Shown: one piece after another, positions 21,753 through 33,900 of the stretch
Numbering within the stretch: position 1 is the first letter of the stretch
Layout of the letters: each line of letters begins with the position of its first letter
From: Paramacrobiotus metropolitanus
Taxonomy: Eukaryota; Tardigrada; Eutardigrada; Parachela; Macrobiotidae
NCBI RefSeq assembly: GCF_019649055.1
Contig: NW_026570308.1
Coordinates: 186,001 to 250,000, forward strand
Reading direction: 5' to 3'
Length of the DNA stretch: 64,000 nucleotides
Translations under genes and position numbers: made by a program
Notes under the pieces: model-generated
Database searches by the model: none
What the model was told of the DNA's origin: nothing
The model's input: the letters and a program-made list of their open reading frames with translations, nothing else

Positions 21753-24700
21753 ATGGATCCCGAGCAGCCACCTGAGCCCAAATCCGATCCGCCAGCGCCA
21801 ATGGAGACGGGCAGCGAACCCAATTCTGCGGGCTCGGATGCCATGGCAGCGGCTACGGAGCAAGCCCGCCAGCTGGACCTGATGAACCCGACACCACTGG
21901 GTAAGAAATCGCATGGTTCATCGAAAATTTATCCTGTAGAATTCGGGAAAACTTCGGGGGAACGAGAGAACTCACGGAAAGTTGTTGACCTAGACTGAAA
22001 ATTCAAAACGTGGCGCGTGCCAGTGTGTATCTGTATACATGGTGTACTGGTTAGGCTTGAGATCCGACCCTTTGTCGGTTGCGCCGTATTTATCCGCTGT
22101 ATTGACCTTGTTTTGCTGTTTGAACGATGGCTGAACAGATTTAGACAGTGTAAACTCAACGCGGAACGCAGTAATTTTCAAAATTCAAAATTTAAAAGAA
22201 ATTTTGCCTTTTTGTAGCGGATAAACCCAGTCCTCCGGGTGGCCGCGGCAAGGGTAAAGGGAACGGAAAATACATCGGACGCGACGGCAAAGAACGGATC
22301 AGTCGCGCCGAAGAGGACCGTCTGCGCTATACCGCCGTCCACACGCGCCCTGCCGCCGTCAAAGATGAGAAGAAAGGTAACCTTTCTGGATGAATTTAAC
22401 ACAGAACGGTTTAAAATTCATGATGTTGATTTTAATTTTTATGATTTTATCACGCATTTTTGGCTGAGTTGTTCTGATTTTCATAATTTTGCTTTAAAAT
22501 TACACTGATTATTTTTTTTGAAATTCTTTTTAAAAAATCAAACGTATTCATTAGTTATGATTTAATTGTGTTTTATTTTTTTCGTACATTTTATCTGTCC
22601 TTTTATTGTTGAGTAGTAAAGTAACTACTAAAGTTACTAATAATTATTGTTCCGCAATTTATTAATAGTTATTTAAATCACAGTATGGTTTATTTCACTG
22701 CTAGTTTCGTGAACTGTTTCTTGATTCGCTAAACGATTAATCCATGATTTAATGCTCGATGTTATTTTGTTTCTGTAGTTGCTACATCTGGGCAGTTATC
22801 CCGCATTTTTTTACTATTTTAACACATTGGCTAATAATTTATTGGAAAATCGGGAAGGTTTTGTAAGAGATTTAACCGTGCTTGTATTGGCAGGAAGCGG
22901 CGGTGATGTGGTCCGTCTGCACTCCAACTACATCGAGGTGAAGGTGGGCACGAAGGGCGTCATCTACCAGTACCAGGTGGATTTCGATCCACAGCCCGGC
23001 AATCGCTCGCAGCGCTACGGCATCATGCACCGCTGGGCCGACAAGAAGCAGATGGTCAAGCACGCCTACATCTTCGACGGCGGCAGCGTCCTGTACGTCG
23101 GCCCAACCGCCGCCGAATTAATCACCGAGGTAAGCGCTTCTATTTTCGTCCAGTAAAACGTTTTAAATCGGAATTTTGCTGGGAAATTATGTATTGGTCG
23201 CAAAATTATTGGATCTTTGCAGTTTGCACTGTGTAGATAATTCGGTATTTTTCTGCTTTTTCACTTGTGTAAAAAATACTTTGTAGTCTTTTTTGTGAAA
23301 TTATGGGGAGTAAAATGGGGAAAAAGATAACCACATATTCCGTATAAACGACCCGCACCGGAAGTTCAGTTTGTTGAAATATACAGTAGATGAATTTAAA
23401 CGGGACGTAAAAAGTGGGATTGTTTTTCATGAATGATATTATTCTTTTATCATTTTAATGGCTTCGATAGGAGTGCGAAGATGCGGTGGAGTTCAATCAG
23501 CAGGAAATGAAGGTGCGCATGCGGCGCACGGCCAATCTGGACGCGCAGAATCCACAAGTGCTGGTCATCCTGAATTCCCAGTTGAACCGGTACGGTGTTT
23601 CGAGGCGCTACAGTGGAATTTAAATAATAGAGTCATTAACAATTAAAAAATAATTCGTTAATAATAAGTGAAAGTTAATTTGTGAGAGCCGTGTTTCGAC
23701 CTCGACATGGCCGGTGTTATTTAGAAACTTTCTGCGGAATTTTCTTGTTATTATTGGCAGAAATTAATCAACAATTAAAGGCGCGTAAAATGTTTTCTTT
23801 ATACGCAGCTTAAATGTACCAGCCGTGTGTATGTCTTGTTGATGTTGATGATTGCTTGTATTTAGATTCCAGGAGCACGATTTGAAAATGGTCCGCATCC
23901 AGGATAACTGCTACGATCCGGCTGGTAAATTGGAGCCGGAAGGTTACCAGAAACGGTAAATCACATCGCATCTTTTTTTTTAAAATTCTCATTAATTCTG
24001 TATTTTGCGTTCGGTAATTGTAGCCTGGAAATCTGGCCGGGCTTTGAAACTTCCATTGGGATTTTCGAGCAGAATCGCGTGTTGATGAGCGTCGATCAGC
24101 GCTTCCGTATTATTCGGTACGTCGATTTGTGACTTGATTTCTGTTTTCAGTTGTGAGAAAAATTCTGTGTTGACTGTTAATTGTGCGGGTTTTTTTTCCA
24201 TAGAAATGAGAACGCTCGTGATGCTTTGCGTGAGGCATGGAGCAGTGCGGCGCGAACGGAGCAGGGACCGGAAAATATCCAGAAGAAAGCGGCCAAGGCC
24301 GTCGTTGGACAGACCATCGAGACCATGTACGTTGTATATAATTCGCGAACTTTTCTGCACACATCATTAAAATAATAAAAAACAGCAATAAAATTTCATG
24401 TAATTTTTTCTTAGATTTCTGTTTTTTGGAAAGATTTTCAGGCTTATTTGTACCTAATTAATTTATTAAATCTGTTGGTAATTCGTACTGAAAATTCTGC
24501 AAAGAAAGAGGGCACGCTTTTGACGTAATTTAGACCTTTTTCCATCTGCGAAATTGTGGGAACGGATATTGATTTAAAGAATAATTTTTTAATGGGGAAT
24601 TGTTAAACGGAAATTATTCTTTCAATTGATTGTGAATTTTTCCTGATTTTCAGGTACAACCACATGGTGTACCGCGTTCAGGCCGTTGAGTGGACCAAGA

Positions 24701-27700
24701 CCCCGGCCAAGACTTTCGAGACGCGAGTGCGTGTGGGCGATAAATGGGAAAAGAAGGAGATTACATTCGGCCAGTACTTCGCTGATGTAAGAAATTTTTT
24801 GATTTTTTCCTTTATTCATTTAACGCATTTGTTAATTAATACGATAATTATTTGTGGTATTTGTTTTCATTTCTAGCGCTATCACATGAACGTCACTGAC
24901 GCCAGTCAGCCGCTGCTGGTGGTCAAGCCGGCCAACAAGGCCCTGCGTCGACGCGGCACGGAGCAGATTCTGCTCGTGCCGGAACTGTGCCGTTTGACTG
25001 GATACACGGACAAGATTCGGGCTGATTTCCGCATCATGCAGGCGGTGTCGAAACATACCAAACTGGATCCCGGTCGCCGCAAGAACGCCACAGAGGTCTT
25101 CATCCGCAAGCTGACTGGGTACGAATTTACTTAAAATTAATATAATAAATTATTCGATAATTATGCTGGTTTGTTTCATTGTGATTTATTCAAAATTTTT
25201 GAAACGTAAATTTATTTTAAATTTTTGCAGAAGACATCTATCATTATTGAGGAATTTATTTCCTGAAAAAACCGATGAGAAACAGTTTCAGAACAGAAAC
25301 AGTTCAGAATAATTTTAAGTTTGCAAACAGCATAAAAATTATTTTTAATTTACTGGCTTGGAAAAGATTGTCGTTTTTTATTCGGGAAATTTAGTTTTGT
25401 TTTTTAATTTTTTTAGCAATGAAAACGTCCAGAAAGAGCTGAAGCACTGGGACGTCCAGTACGGTCGCGAACTGGTAAAATTCCAGTCCCGCTGTCTGCG
25501 CCCGCAGCAGCTCTCCCAGAGCGGACGTAATGTAAGTTGATAATTTTATATAGCGCTGTTAAAAAAAAACATGGAAAATAAACAAATCTTATCCGTGCTT
25601 GTAGTATTCGTACGATCACATCAAGGCCGACTGGAGCACGGATATGCGCGGCGCCCAATTCCAGACGGCCATGGAGCTGGGCATCTGGCTGGTGCTGACC
25701 ACGCAGCCCAACCACGGCATCACGGAGCAGTTTGTCCGCCAGATCATGGAGGTCGCCGGGCCGATGGGCATGCGTGTCGGCAGTCCCAAAGTGTGAGTGT
25801 TAACCGGTGGAATTTCTTGAATTTATTTAAATAATTAATTAACTTGTAATCCGACTGATTTTAATTGTTAAATTTTGCGGTATTTTATTTGTTTGACCGA
25901 AATTTATTGCTGTGAAAAATACGACCGGGAAAACGACGACCGGAAAAAAAATCTGTCGTATTTTGCTGCGATTGAATTCTTGCGGAACCGGTATTGTTGT
26001 ATGCGATTAATTTTTATTTGAAAAAATTATGAGCTGGCACGGTGTTTTTTATTCGCTTTTTAATCGTTTTTTATTTTGATTGTGATAAAATAAGTTGCAA
26101 TAAATATGGGAAATTTTTTGCAGGCAAATTGTGGCTGATACGCCGCAGGCGTACATCGAGCAGGTGCAGAAGCTGAACCGCCCCGATTTGAAGCTAGTAC
26201 GTTGTTTTCGCTGTTGAACATCTTTTCGGAATTTTTTTTTGGATTTAATTGTGATTTTGTCGGCAGGTGATGGCTGTGTTCTCCTCGAACGCGAAGGATC
26301 GCTACGATGCCTTCAAAGAGACGCTGTGCTGCAATCTGCCATGTAAGTTTCACCCATGCTCATTTTATTTTTTGTTTGTTAATTTATTTGCTTGTTTTCT
26401 TATTGCTTTTGTTGGTTTTGTGTGTAGGCGCTTCGCAAGTAATTTTGGCAAAGACGATCAGCGGTGCTCCCGGAAAGATCAAGAGCGTGGCCACCAAAGT
26501 GTGCATGCAGCTGAACGCCAAGCTGGGCGGCGACATCTGGACGATGCATGTACGTACAGGTTTTGCGGTCGTGATTAATTAATTTTCAATTAGTTACTCA
26601 TTTTATTTTACAATTTAATTCGTAATTTATTATTGTACAGAATTAATCATTTTGCTGTCATATGTTATTTTTCCGGAATCGTCAGCGATAATTATTACTG
26701 ATTTTAATTTTAATCATTGATTTATAATTTTATACGGCTTTTTGCGGTGGTGTCTGATTTCAAGGAACCTGTCCGGGGAAATTAATTACTGATTTAATTA
26801 ATCAGCTATCACGCACATCACATTTTATCTTTGTGCTGCTGAATTTGTCGAGAAATTTTCGTACTGTTAATTCCGTATTTAATTGGACAGTTATTTATCT
26901 TCGCTGTTTGTGCAGTTCCCGTTTACTGCTCCGACGATGGTCATCGGCATTGACTGCCATCGTGACCGTATGGCCCAGAAGACGCTGGTGGCGGCCGCGG
27001 CGGCTTGGAACAAGGGCTTCTCCAGGTACTACAACTGCGCGGTGTATGCGGACGACGACGATCAAATTCTGACGTGTATTCCGCTGCTTGTCAAGGGTAA
27101 AGACTTCCTTTAACTGGGAATGTTGTCGCGCTGTTGTCCATGCGTTGTTTTCTTGCAGAGTGCATTGAGTACTTCAAAGCGCAGAACAAGTGCCTCCCGC
27201 AGGGTGTCTTCGTTTACCGTGACGGTAAGAATCCGAATTTTCATTTATTTTTTAAAATCACTGACTTCGAATGCGACCAACTATTAATTTGAGGTTAATA
27301 GTTTTTAGTAAATTCTTTTGGAACAATAAGTATCATTTTTCATTGGAACGTGTTTTCCAGCTGTTTTTTTACGTATGACTAATGAAGGCACGGAAGTTTG
27401 TTAATTTGAAAATTATTGGTAGATTTTGTGCTGTTTATAACACGTTTATCTTGAAATGTTTCTTATTGACATTTAGGAATTTCCGAGGGTCAGCTGGGCA
27501 ACATTAAGGAGATCGAACTGGCTGGTGTGCGAAATCTGACGAATGGTCTGTCCACGGACAAAAAGTAAGCGCAGCAGTCGAATTAATGTTTAGTACAAGT
27601 AATATTTGTAATTTGTAATAATATTAAGCACGTAAGACTGGTTTTAATTCTGTACAAAATCACGCTGATTTGTGGCAGATAATTTTATTGGCTTTAATTC

Positions 27701-28783
27701 CTGTACAGGATCACGCTGACGTATATTTTGGTGAATAAACGCGAGAGCACCCGCTTCTTCAAGGACGACAACGGGAACATCCTGAATCCGCTGTCCGGCA
27801 CCATCGTGGACGATATCGTCACCCGCCCGTTCCGGTACGGTGATTTTTTTAATTACAAAAAGATCAGCTGTAAAATTGAAAGCTAATAATTGCTGACTAT
27901 TTTTGGTGGAAAATCAAATATATTCTGGTTTGTCTCAATATGGTTTTTAGCTGGTGTAAAAATGAAAATAAATTGGAATTTCAACCTGGGTTTTTTTTAT
28001 TTATTATTTTCCGTTGCAGCTACGACTTCTACATCGTGTCGCAGAGTGTGCGTGAGGGCACGGTGGCGCCGACGTACTACAACGTCATCGACGACGATTC
28101 CCCGCTGAAGCCGCAGCATCTGCAGCAGATGACGTACATGTTGTGCCACATGTACTACAACTGGCCGGTATGCGACACGCGAATTAAATTCATTTTTTAA
28201 ATTAAATTAATTGTACATTTACTTCTATTTGTAAATTAAATTTGTATTTCTGAATTTCTTTTTATTTGTGAATTTATTTTCTCTTGATTACTAACGCTTA
28301 CGAAAATTGTTTTTGCATGTTGAGATTTTCCTGTAGCAAAATTGGAATTTATTGTGGAGTTCTTTTGCGGTGAATATTTGAGGAAAAAAATATTTTCGTC
28401 ATACCAGCTATTTGATTAATTTGGTAATTTTTACGGGGAAAGTTTTTCTAAATTAGCGAATGATTTGCCAGCTGTTTATTTTGTTGGGATTGGTCTGTCA
28501 AGACATTTTAAAAAGATTTCGGTACATTTAAGTGTGTAATTATTTGTAAATTTTTTGAAGAAATGTCGTTGAAGCTGTTAATAATCCATGAATTATGAGC
28601 TTTTTTATATTTGCTGTTTATTGTTGAATTGCGGCCATTTATTGTGAATTTCCTGTAAAATTTCAGGGAACGATCCGTGTGCCGGCGCCCGTGCAGTACG
28701 CTCGTAAGCACGCGCAGCTGATCGCGCTGAACCTGCACAAGAAGGCCGCGGACAGTCTGCGCGAACGCATGTTTTACCTGTAG
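21753..28783 (+). CDS. Piwi-clade Argonaute, intact (20 exons, 880 aa)
   Basis: Exons: 21753-21900, 22218-22376, 22894-23129, 23471-23589, 23866-23955, 24024-24116, 24204-24326, 24654-24786, 24877-25118, 25417-25531, 25605-25792, 26124-26196, 26267-26342, 26428-26549, 26916-27096, 27159-27224, 27477-27564, 27709-27834, 28020-28167, 28667-28783. Piwi proteins bind piRNAs and silence transposons, mainly in the germline. The Piwi rather than Ago clade is shown by [46 protein letters not shown] and the terminal RERMFYL. N domain about 105-280, PAZ about 282-448, MID about 450-620, PIWI about 560-880. Of the DEDH tetrad, D652 (GIDCH), D721 (YRDG) and H836 (CHMYYNW) are present; the glutamate-finger position appears to be Asp (about D688). 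A GGRGKGKG stretch near residue 58 offers a possible arginine-methylation site for Tudor binding. Length is normal for the clade. Confidence 0.95.
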
Positions 28784-30964
28784 ACGCGGTCGCGCGTTTG
28801 GGGATACGTTGACGGGAATGGGCGGCATGGATTTGTTGAGTGGATGGATATTTTTTTGATTGTTAGAGAATGTTATTTTTTTGCATTTTCAGTTTTTATC
28901 ATTTCCATGGGGCGCGTCATTGCGCAGCGGTTGGGACTCAGTCTGCCGCGTACGGTATTTTTGTTTTTAACATTTTGCGGTGGCAAGCCGGGTTTGCTGT
29001 ACAGCAATTTGTGATGTTTCTTACTAATGCGTGTATAATCGGAGAATTTTGTTGTTTTGTTTCGTAACAATTTTATGAGGTGAATTTTGCGCGTAATTTC
29101 TGGTTGCGGAGGGAAGCTGTGCGATGTGTCGATAATTTTCGGCTTGTGTTAATTACTGGATCTCGTTAACGAAGGAATTAAACGATCACCGACTGCAATA
29201 TATGTAGCACTAAAATGACAGTACCTTGGTTTTCAACATTTTTTTCGTCGAAATCACAGAAATTAAAGGAATTGATGAGAAGAGGTTGGAGAAACGAGAT
29301 TCCGCACACAGAATATCTGCTTATTGCTACATCGCCAACCGCCGTTGTTACCGTATCATTTTATCAGCAAAATTGTAGAGTAATAATTGTGGGAAACACC
29401 GGCTTATCTGGAAGACTAGGGCTATTGACCATGAGTGATCAATGATCCTCTGTCGTGCAGTCGTACTACTAAACAAACGAGCATAATAGAGTCAGTTCCA
29501 CAATCCACACTTTATAACAATAATTATTATTATGAAGTGTGGAACTAATGCTTTTTTTCCCAAATTAAGTGAGCATTCCCAAATTACGCCACGAGATAAA
29601 AAAATTGTTTTTAAAAATAGTTTCTTTTATAATGCGTTTTCGAGTACACCGGGGTGCAGTCATTGACTCGTCGGTGCGAGCAAATCGAGAATGCAGTTCC
29701 CGGTAAGCCGGTAATCTCCCTGATGAATCTCCCAGCTTCTTTAGACCGGGTTTACGCATTCCCTGCCAGTTATCGTCTACTTACGGTAGCACTTCGCCGT
29801 TTTTTTTCCGAGTGTAAATTTTTGGGTTTTCTTGATGATTTCAGGGACAAGAAGTCTTCAGATTTTAGGCTCGTCTTTTTCTGCTGCCTCATTCATTGAA
29901 TTTCATTCCATCGACCGGCCCTATCCGATAGGATTATTCTTTTTGCGTCCGAAATTTCGGGTAAGTTTCTTACGAATCTATAACGATATCTGTATTTACA
30001 AGCTAAACGTTAGTAATAGTGTTTTCTCTTTTCGAATTAGGGGTAAATGGGTAATGTGAAAACTGAAACATTTCCACTGCCCCCTCTCCGCTCAGCTTGA
30101 GACATTACACTTTATAGCAGATGTTGCATAACTGGATCTGGTAAATTTCGTAATTAGCATACACATTATAATTTAAAACCAAATGATTTTATTAGACAAC
30201 GTAATCCAGCTGGCTACTGTTTTTATGTTTGTAATATTCTCCCCTACAATATTATCAATAAAGATTTCGTTAAAGTTTTCAACTCATAGCTCGTTCGTGA
30301 TTTTTTCCAGTTGAGTGCTGAATTTTGGACATCATCTTTGTTCGGATAACAGGTACGTCAGACGGTCGGAGAATAATTTAAATCTTACTGATTATTACAT
30401 TTATTGCGATGTCTAATGAAAGTCCTTGTGTAACTAGCAATAATGTTGTTATTGTTGTAAACAATGTTAGGATTTTTAGAATAATCAGGGGAATTAATTT
30501 TTGTTTTAGCAATAAATGGTAATAAAATAGTGACTGTAACCCTTTGTAATATTATCAGTTTATCACACAACCAAATTTATTGGCTTGATTTACGAAACGT
30601 CGTACGGATACTTATGTAGCCACTAGGAGTTTTATTTTTCGTCAGGTAAGAACAAAAGACGCTAAAGTCCCTGTTTCTGTTTTAACGAGTTAACTTAATG
30701 TCATACAAAAGTATAGCGACGCTATAGTCTGCATCTATACGAGTACGTACTTACTATCGCTTTGGTTTTCTCTTAGTGCTTGTGTTCGTATTATGAATGT
30801 GTATTTTAGATGATCTTTTTCTTTGCTAAACTCCTTATTCGTTAGATTTTCTTTGTTATCATCAAGTTGAGAATTGTTTCGGTTTTTTTTATCAGTATTG
30901 TAGATTGCTTCCGTATTAAGCTCCCTCGGATAAAGCTGCCTGCCGCGACCAGCGCAACATTACC
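28784..30964. other. Intergenic between the two Piwi genes
   Basis: No gene is recognised in about 2.2 kb. An imperfect hairpin (GTTCCACA...TGTGGAAC) occupies 29495-29545. The remainder is AT-rich. The promoter of the second Piwi gene should lie in the right part. Confidence 0.5.
29495..29545. repeat. Imperfect hairpin between Piwi genes
   Basis: The outer arms GTTCCACA and TGTGGAAC are perfect. The inner arms pair once a 7-8-nt bulge (ATCCACA-like) is allowed on the left, ending in an AATAATTATTATT centre. It is possibly a small MITE remnant. Confidence 0.55.
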
Positions 30965-33900
30965 ATGGCGTCCTCTGGTCAGTCATCCCGTAATCCGGAG
31001 TCCCAGCCGACCTTGTATCATGGTAAGCACTGTCGAATTCCGACGCTTAATGCCGTAAAAAATACTCCATGTAAACTTTAATGTTTTTCCTTAAACAGCA
31101 GCCCTTTCACGCTGTGCAGTTTCTTCAGAAATAAATATTTACACATTTGTTTTGCTAACAGTCTGTCGGCGGCTCACATATTAACCGGCATAATGTAAGC
31201 GTTTTTTCCGAGTATTCATAACTGGTACCGTCGTACTCGGTCTAATTTTTCTTCGGCAAAAATACAATAGAAGTATACTATATACCTTATACACAGACTA
31301 TTATGGTAAGATTATTACTGAAGCCGGCGCAGCAGACTATAAGACTCAATAGCAGTATACGCGATAGGAACATCTCCGCTAAACGACGCTTACATTCGGC
31401 TAGAAAGCGACATGTACTTTACATCTCGTACTTACATCCGTAGAAGTCTTTGCTGTGGCATTATACAGGCAGTGTCGGGGATGTGGTGCGCCTGCGCGCA
31501 AACAATACAGAAGTAAAGGTCACATCACCGGCGCCTGTCCTGCAGTACCAGGTGGAGTTCGATCCAGAGCCAGGGTCACGTGGTCTGCGCTGCGCGATCG
31601 TGCAAGCGCTGGCGCAGGTGAAACAGTGGTGGCAGCACACCTTCGTCTTCGACGGGCAAAGTCTCCTATACGCGAGCCCCGCCGGCGCGGAAATGATTAA
31701 GCAGGTCAGTCGAATTGCCGGCCCACCATATAATCCTGTTATATACGAGTGCACCGGTACTGCGAATGTAAACATTGTGATTATATTATTACTATCAATT
31801 ATAATACATGATATTTTATACATAATTTTTCATTACCACATTGTACGAGAAATTTGAGAAAAGTTAGTAATAACTTTGTCTACAAGACTACAACTGCAAC
31901 TGTTTTGTTCTCTGCAGTAAAAGTAGTACAGCAAAATGTGTGGCTGACGTTATGATGTAAATTGAACCAGTGCCGCTTTACAATAGTACTCGTACAGATT
32001 AATGACATAGCTTTACGTTTAAAGGTAATTACGTTAGTGTGTACTATGTATTCTGAACCACTCCTGTAAAGCGACATTGGTTCAATTTACGCATTTTCTT
32101 AGCCATGGACCCGTTACTTTTAAAACACAGCTCATGCGACTTTCGAGCATTTAAATTAAATTTGAGCTACGTCTGACAAAGTTGAACTAAAAATACCAGT
32201 ATTGTTCATATTTATATTTATTGCGCTTATGGCTTGCTTTCTAATAAATGGACTTCAGAATTTGAGTGAATATTGAACGTGCCGTATTAAAATTTGTACG
32301 AAAATCCCATCGTACTGCGTACTTCAGTTTTGTTATCGCGATAGCGAGTAGAGTTTGATTTACGTACTGTAACGTGTGATGGGTGATCCAAAGATATTCG
32401 TTGGATCGCAAAGTGTAACTGCCCAACTAGGAACCGATTCGAATTACAATTATTATAAGATCGATATCGATATGTATTTCGCGTGCAGCGACCGTTCCCC
32501 AATTTTCGAAACGGGTATTCAGTAGGGCATAGTGTGCCACGGTAAGGAGGCCTCCACCTATGTTAAAATTTGAATGTACCGTAACGGCGTAACCAACAAA
32601 CCCGAATCCTTCGATGTAGTGACGCGCCCGACCCCTTGCTCACCCAGCTTGTGTTTCTGCTACAGGAATGTCATGAATCTGTGGAGTTCGATGGTCGGCA
32701 GACGGGTGTGCAGGTCTACTGTACCGGTACTCTCAGGCGGAAAATCCGCAGGTACTGGCTATGCTGAATTCGCAGCTGAAAGGGTAAGTACTTGCTGGTC
32801 GTTATCGAGAATATCTGCACCAAAGAATGTCCGATATCCGCAAGTGATTAACGCGGCATGAGCGGCCCGCGGCGGTAGTCTGAATCCCCGAAAAAAGGTT
32901 GACCTTTTAAAACTTTTGTCATCGCAGATTTCAGGAGAAAGACCTGTAGATGAGCCGTATTCGCGATGCCTGCTATGATCCGGACAAGAAAGTACAGCCG
33001 GCGGGCTATCAGGGACGGTGGGTTGACCTTTTTAAGGCGCCAATAAATTCTTTTTACCATTATTATATCGATAACGATAGCATGTAAAAGTCTTTGGTTA
33101 ATTAGGGTCGAAATCTGGCCTGGGATAGAGACCTCGATCGGCCGGTGCGAGGGCGACGAACTGCTGATGCAGATCGATCAGCGATTCCTCGCTGCGCGGT
33201 AGGACAAGCTGCGATTTACTTTCTTATTACAGAAATGCATAAATATTGTGGACGTTTACCGCATTTCGTTTACATTGTGGACGTTTTACGTGTTTACCGT
33301 ACGGATTCGCGTACCGAGCACCCGAGACACGGTATTCTTTGTTGTTCCACATTAGAAACCTTGATATATTTTTTTAAATCGCATGTGCAACCTTGAACAA
33401 AACAGTAGTTATCACGTTTTAAATTTTTTTAAGGTTTTGTCATGTGGAATACAGCAAAGAATATCGTGTCTCTGGTTTCCGGTACGCGGATCCGTATTTT
33501 GGAAATGCCCGGAATGCGCATAATGTAGTACTTAGCATGATAGCTGCACTTCATTCTTGTAGAAAGGAGACGGCGTTAGACGTTTTGCGCCGTGTGATGT
33601 TGAAGCACAAAGATGATGGTGAGCTGCTCGGCCGAACGGAGGTGGCCAAAGCGCTGATCGGTCAGGTTGTCGTTACCCCGTAAGTGGACGGTGGACCGGT
33701 ATTGCTTGGAGTTATGTACATTATACGAGTACAATACATTGTAACTGTTTTTGATGTTGGGTTAAATTACTGTAATTAATTCTGTAATTAATTGCTGTAA
33801 TTAATTGCCGTGTGTACTGTATGGCAATTACAGGTATAACAACCTGACGTACCGTGTGGAGAGCATCGACTGGGCTACAGCGCCCGTGTCTCTTTCTACC

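Noticed and set aside
32928-32949. Use of the TAG at 32947-32949 itself as a splice acceptor in the second Piwi
   Set aside because: With the phase of the preceding exon this would read straight into TGA, so it does not rescue the frame.
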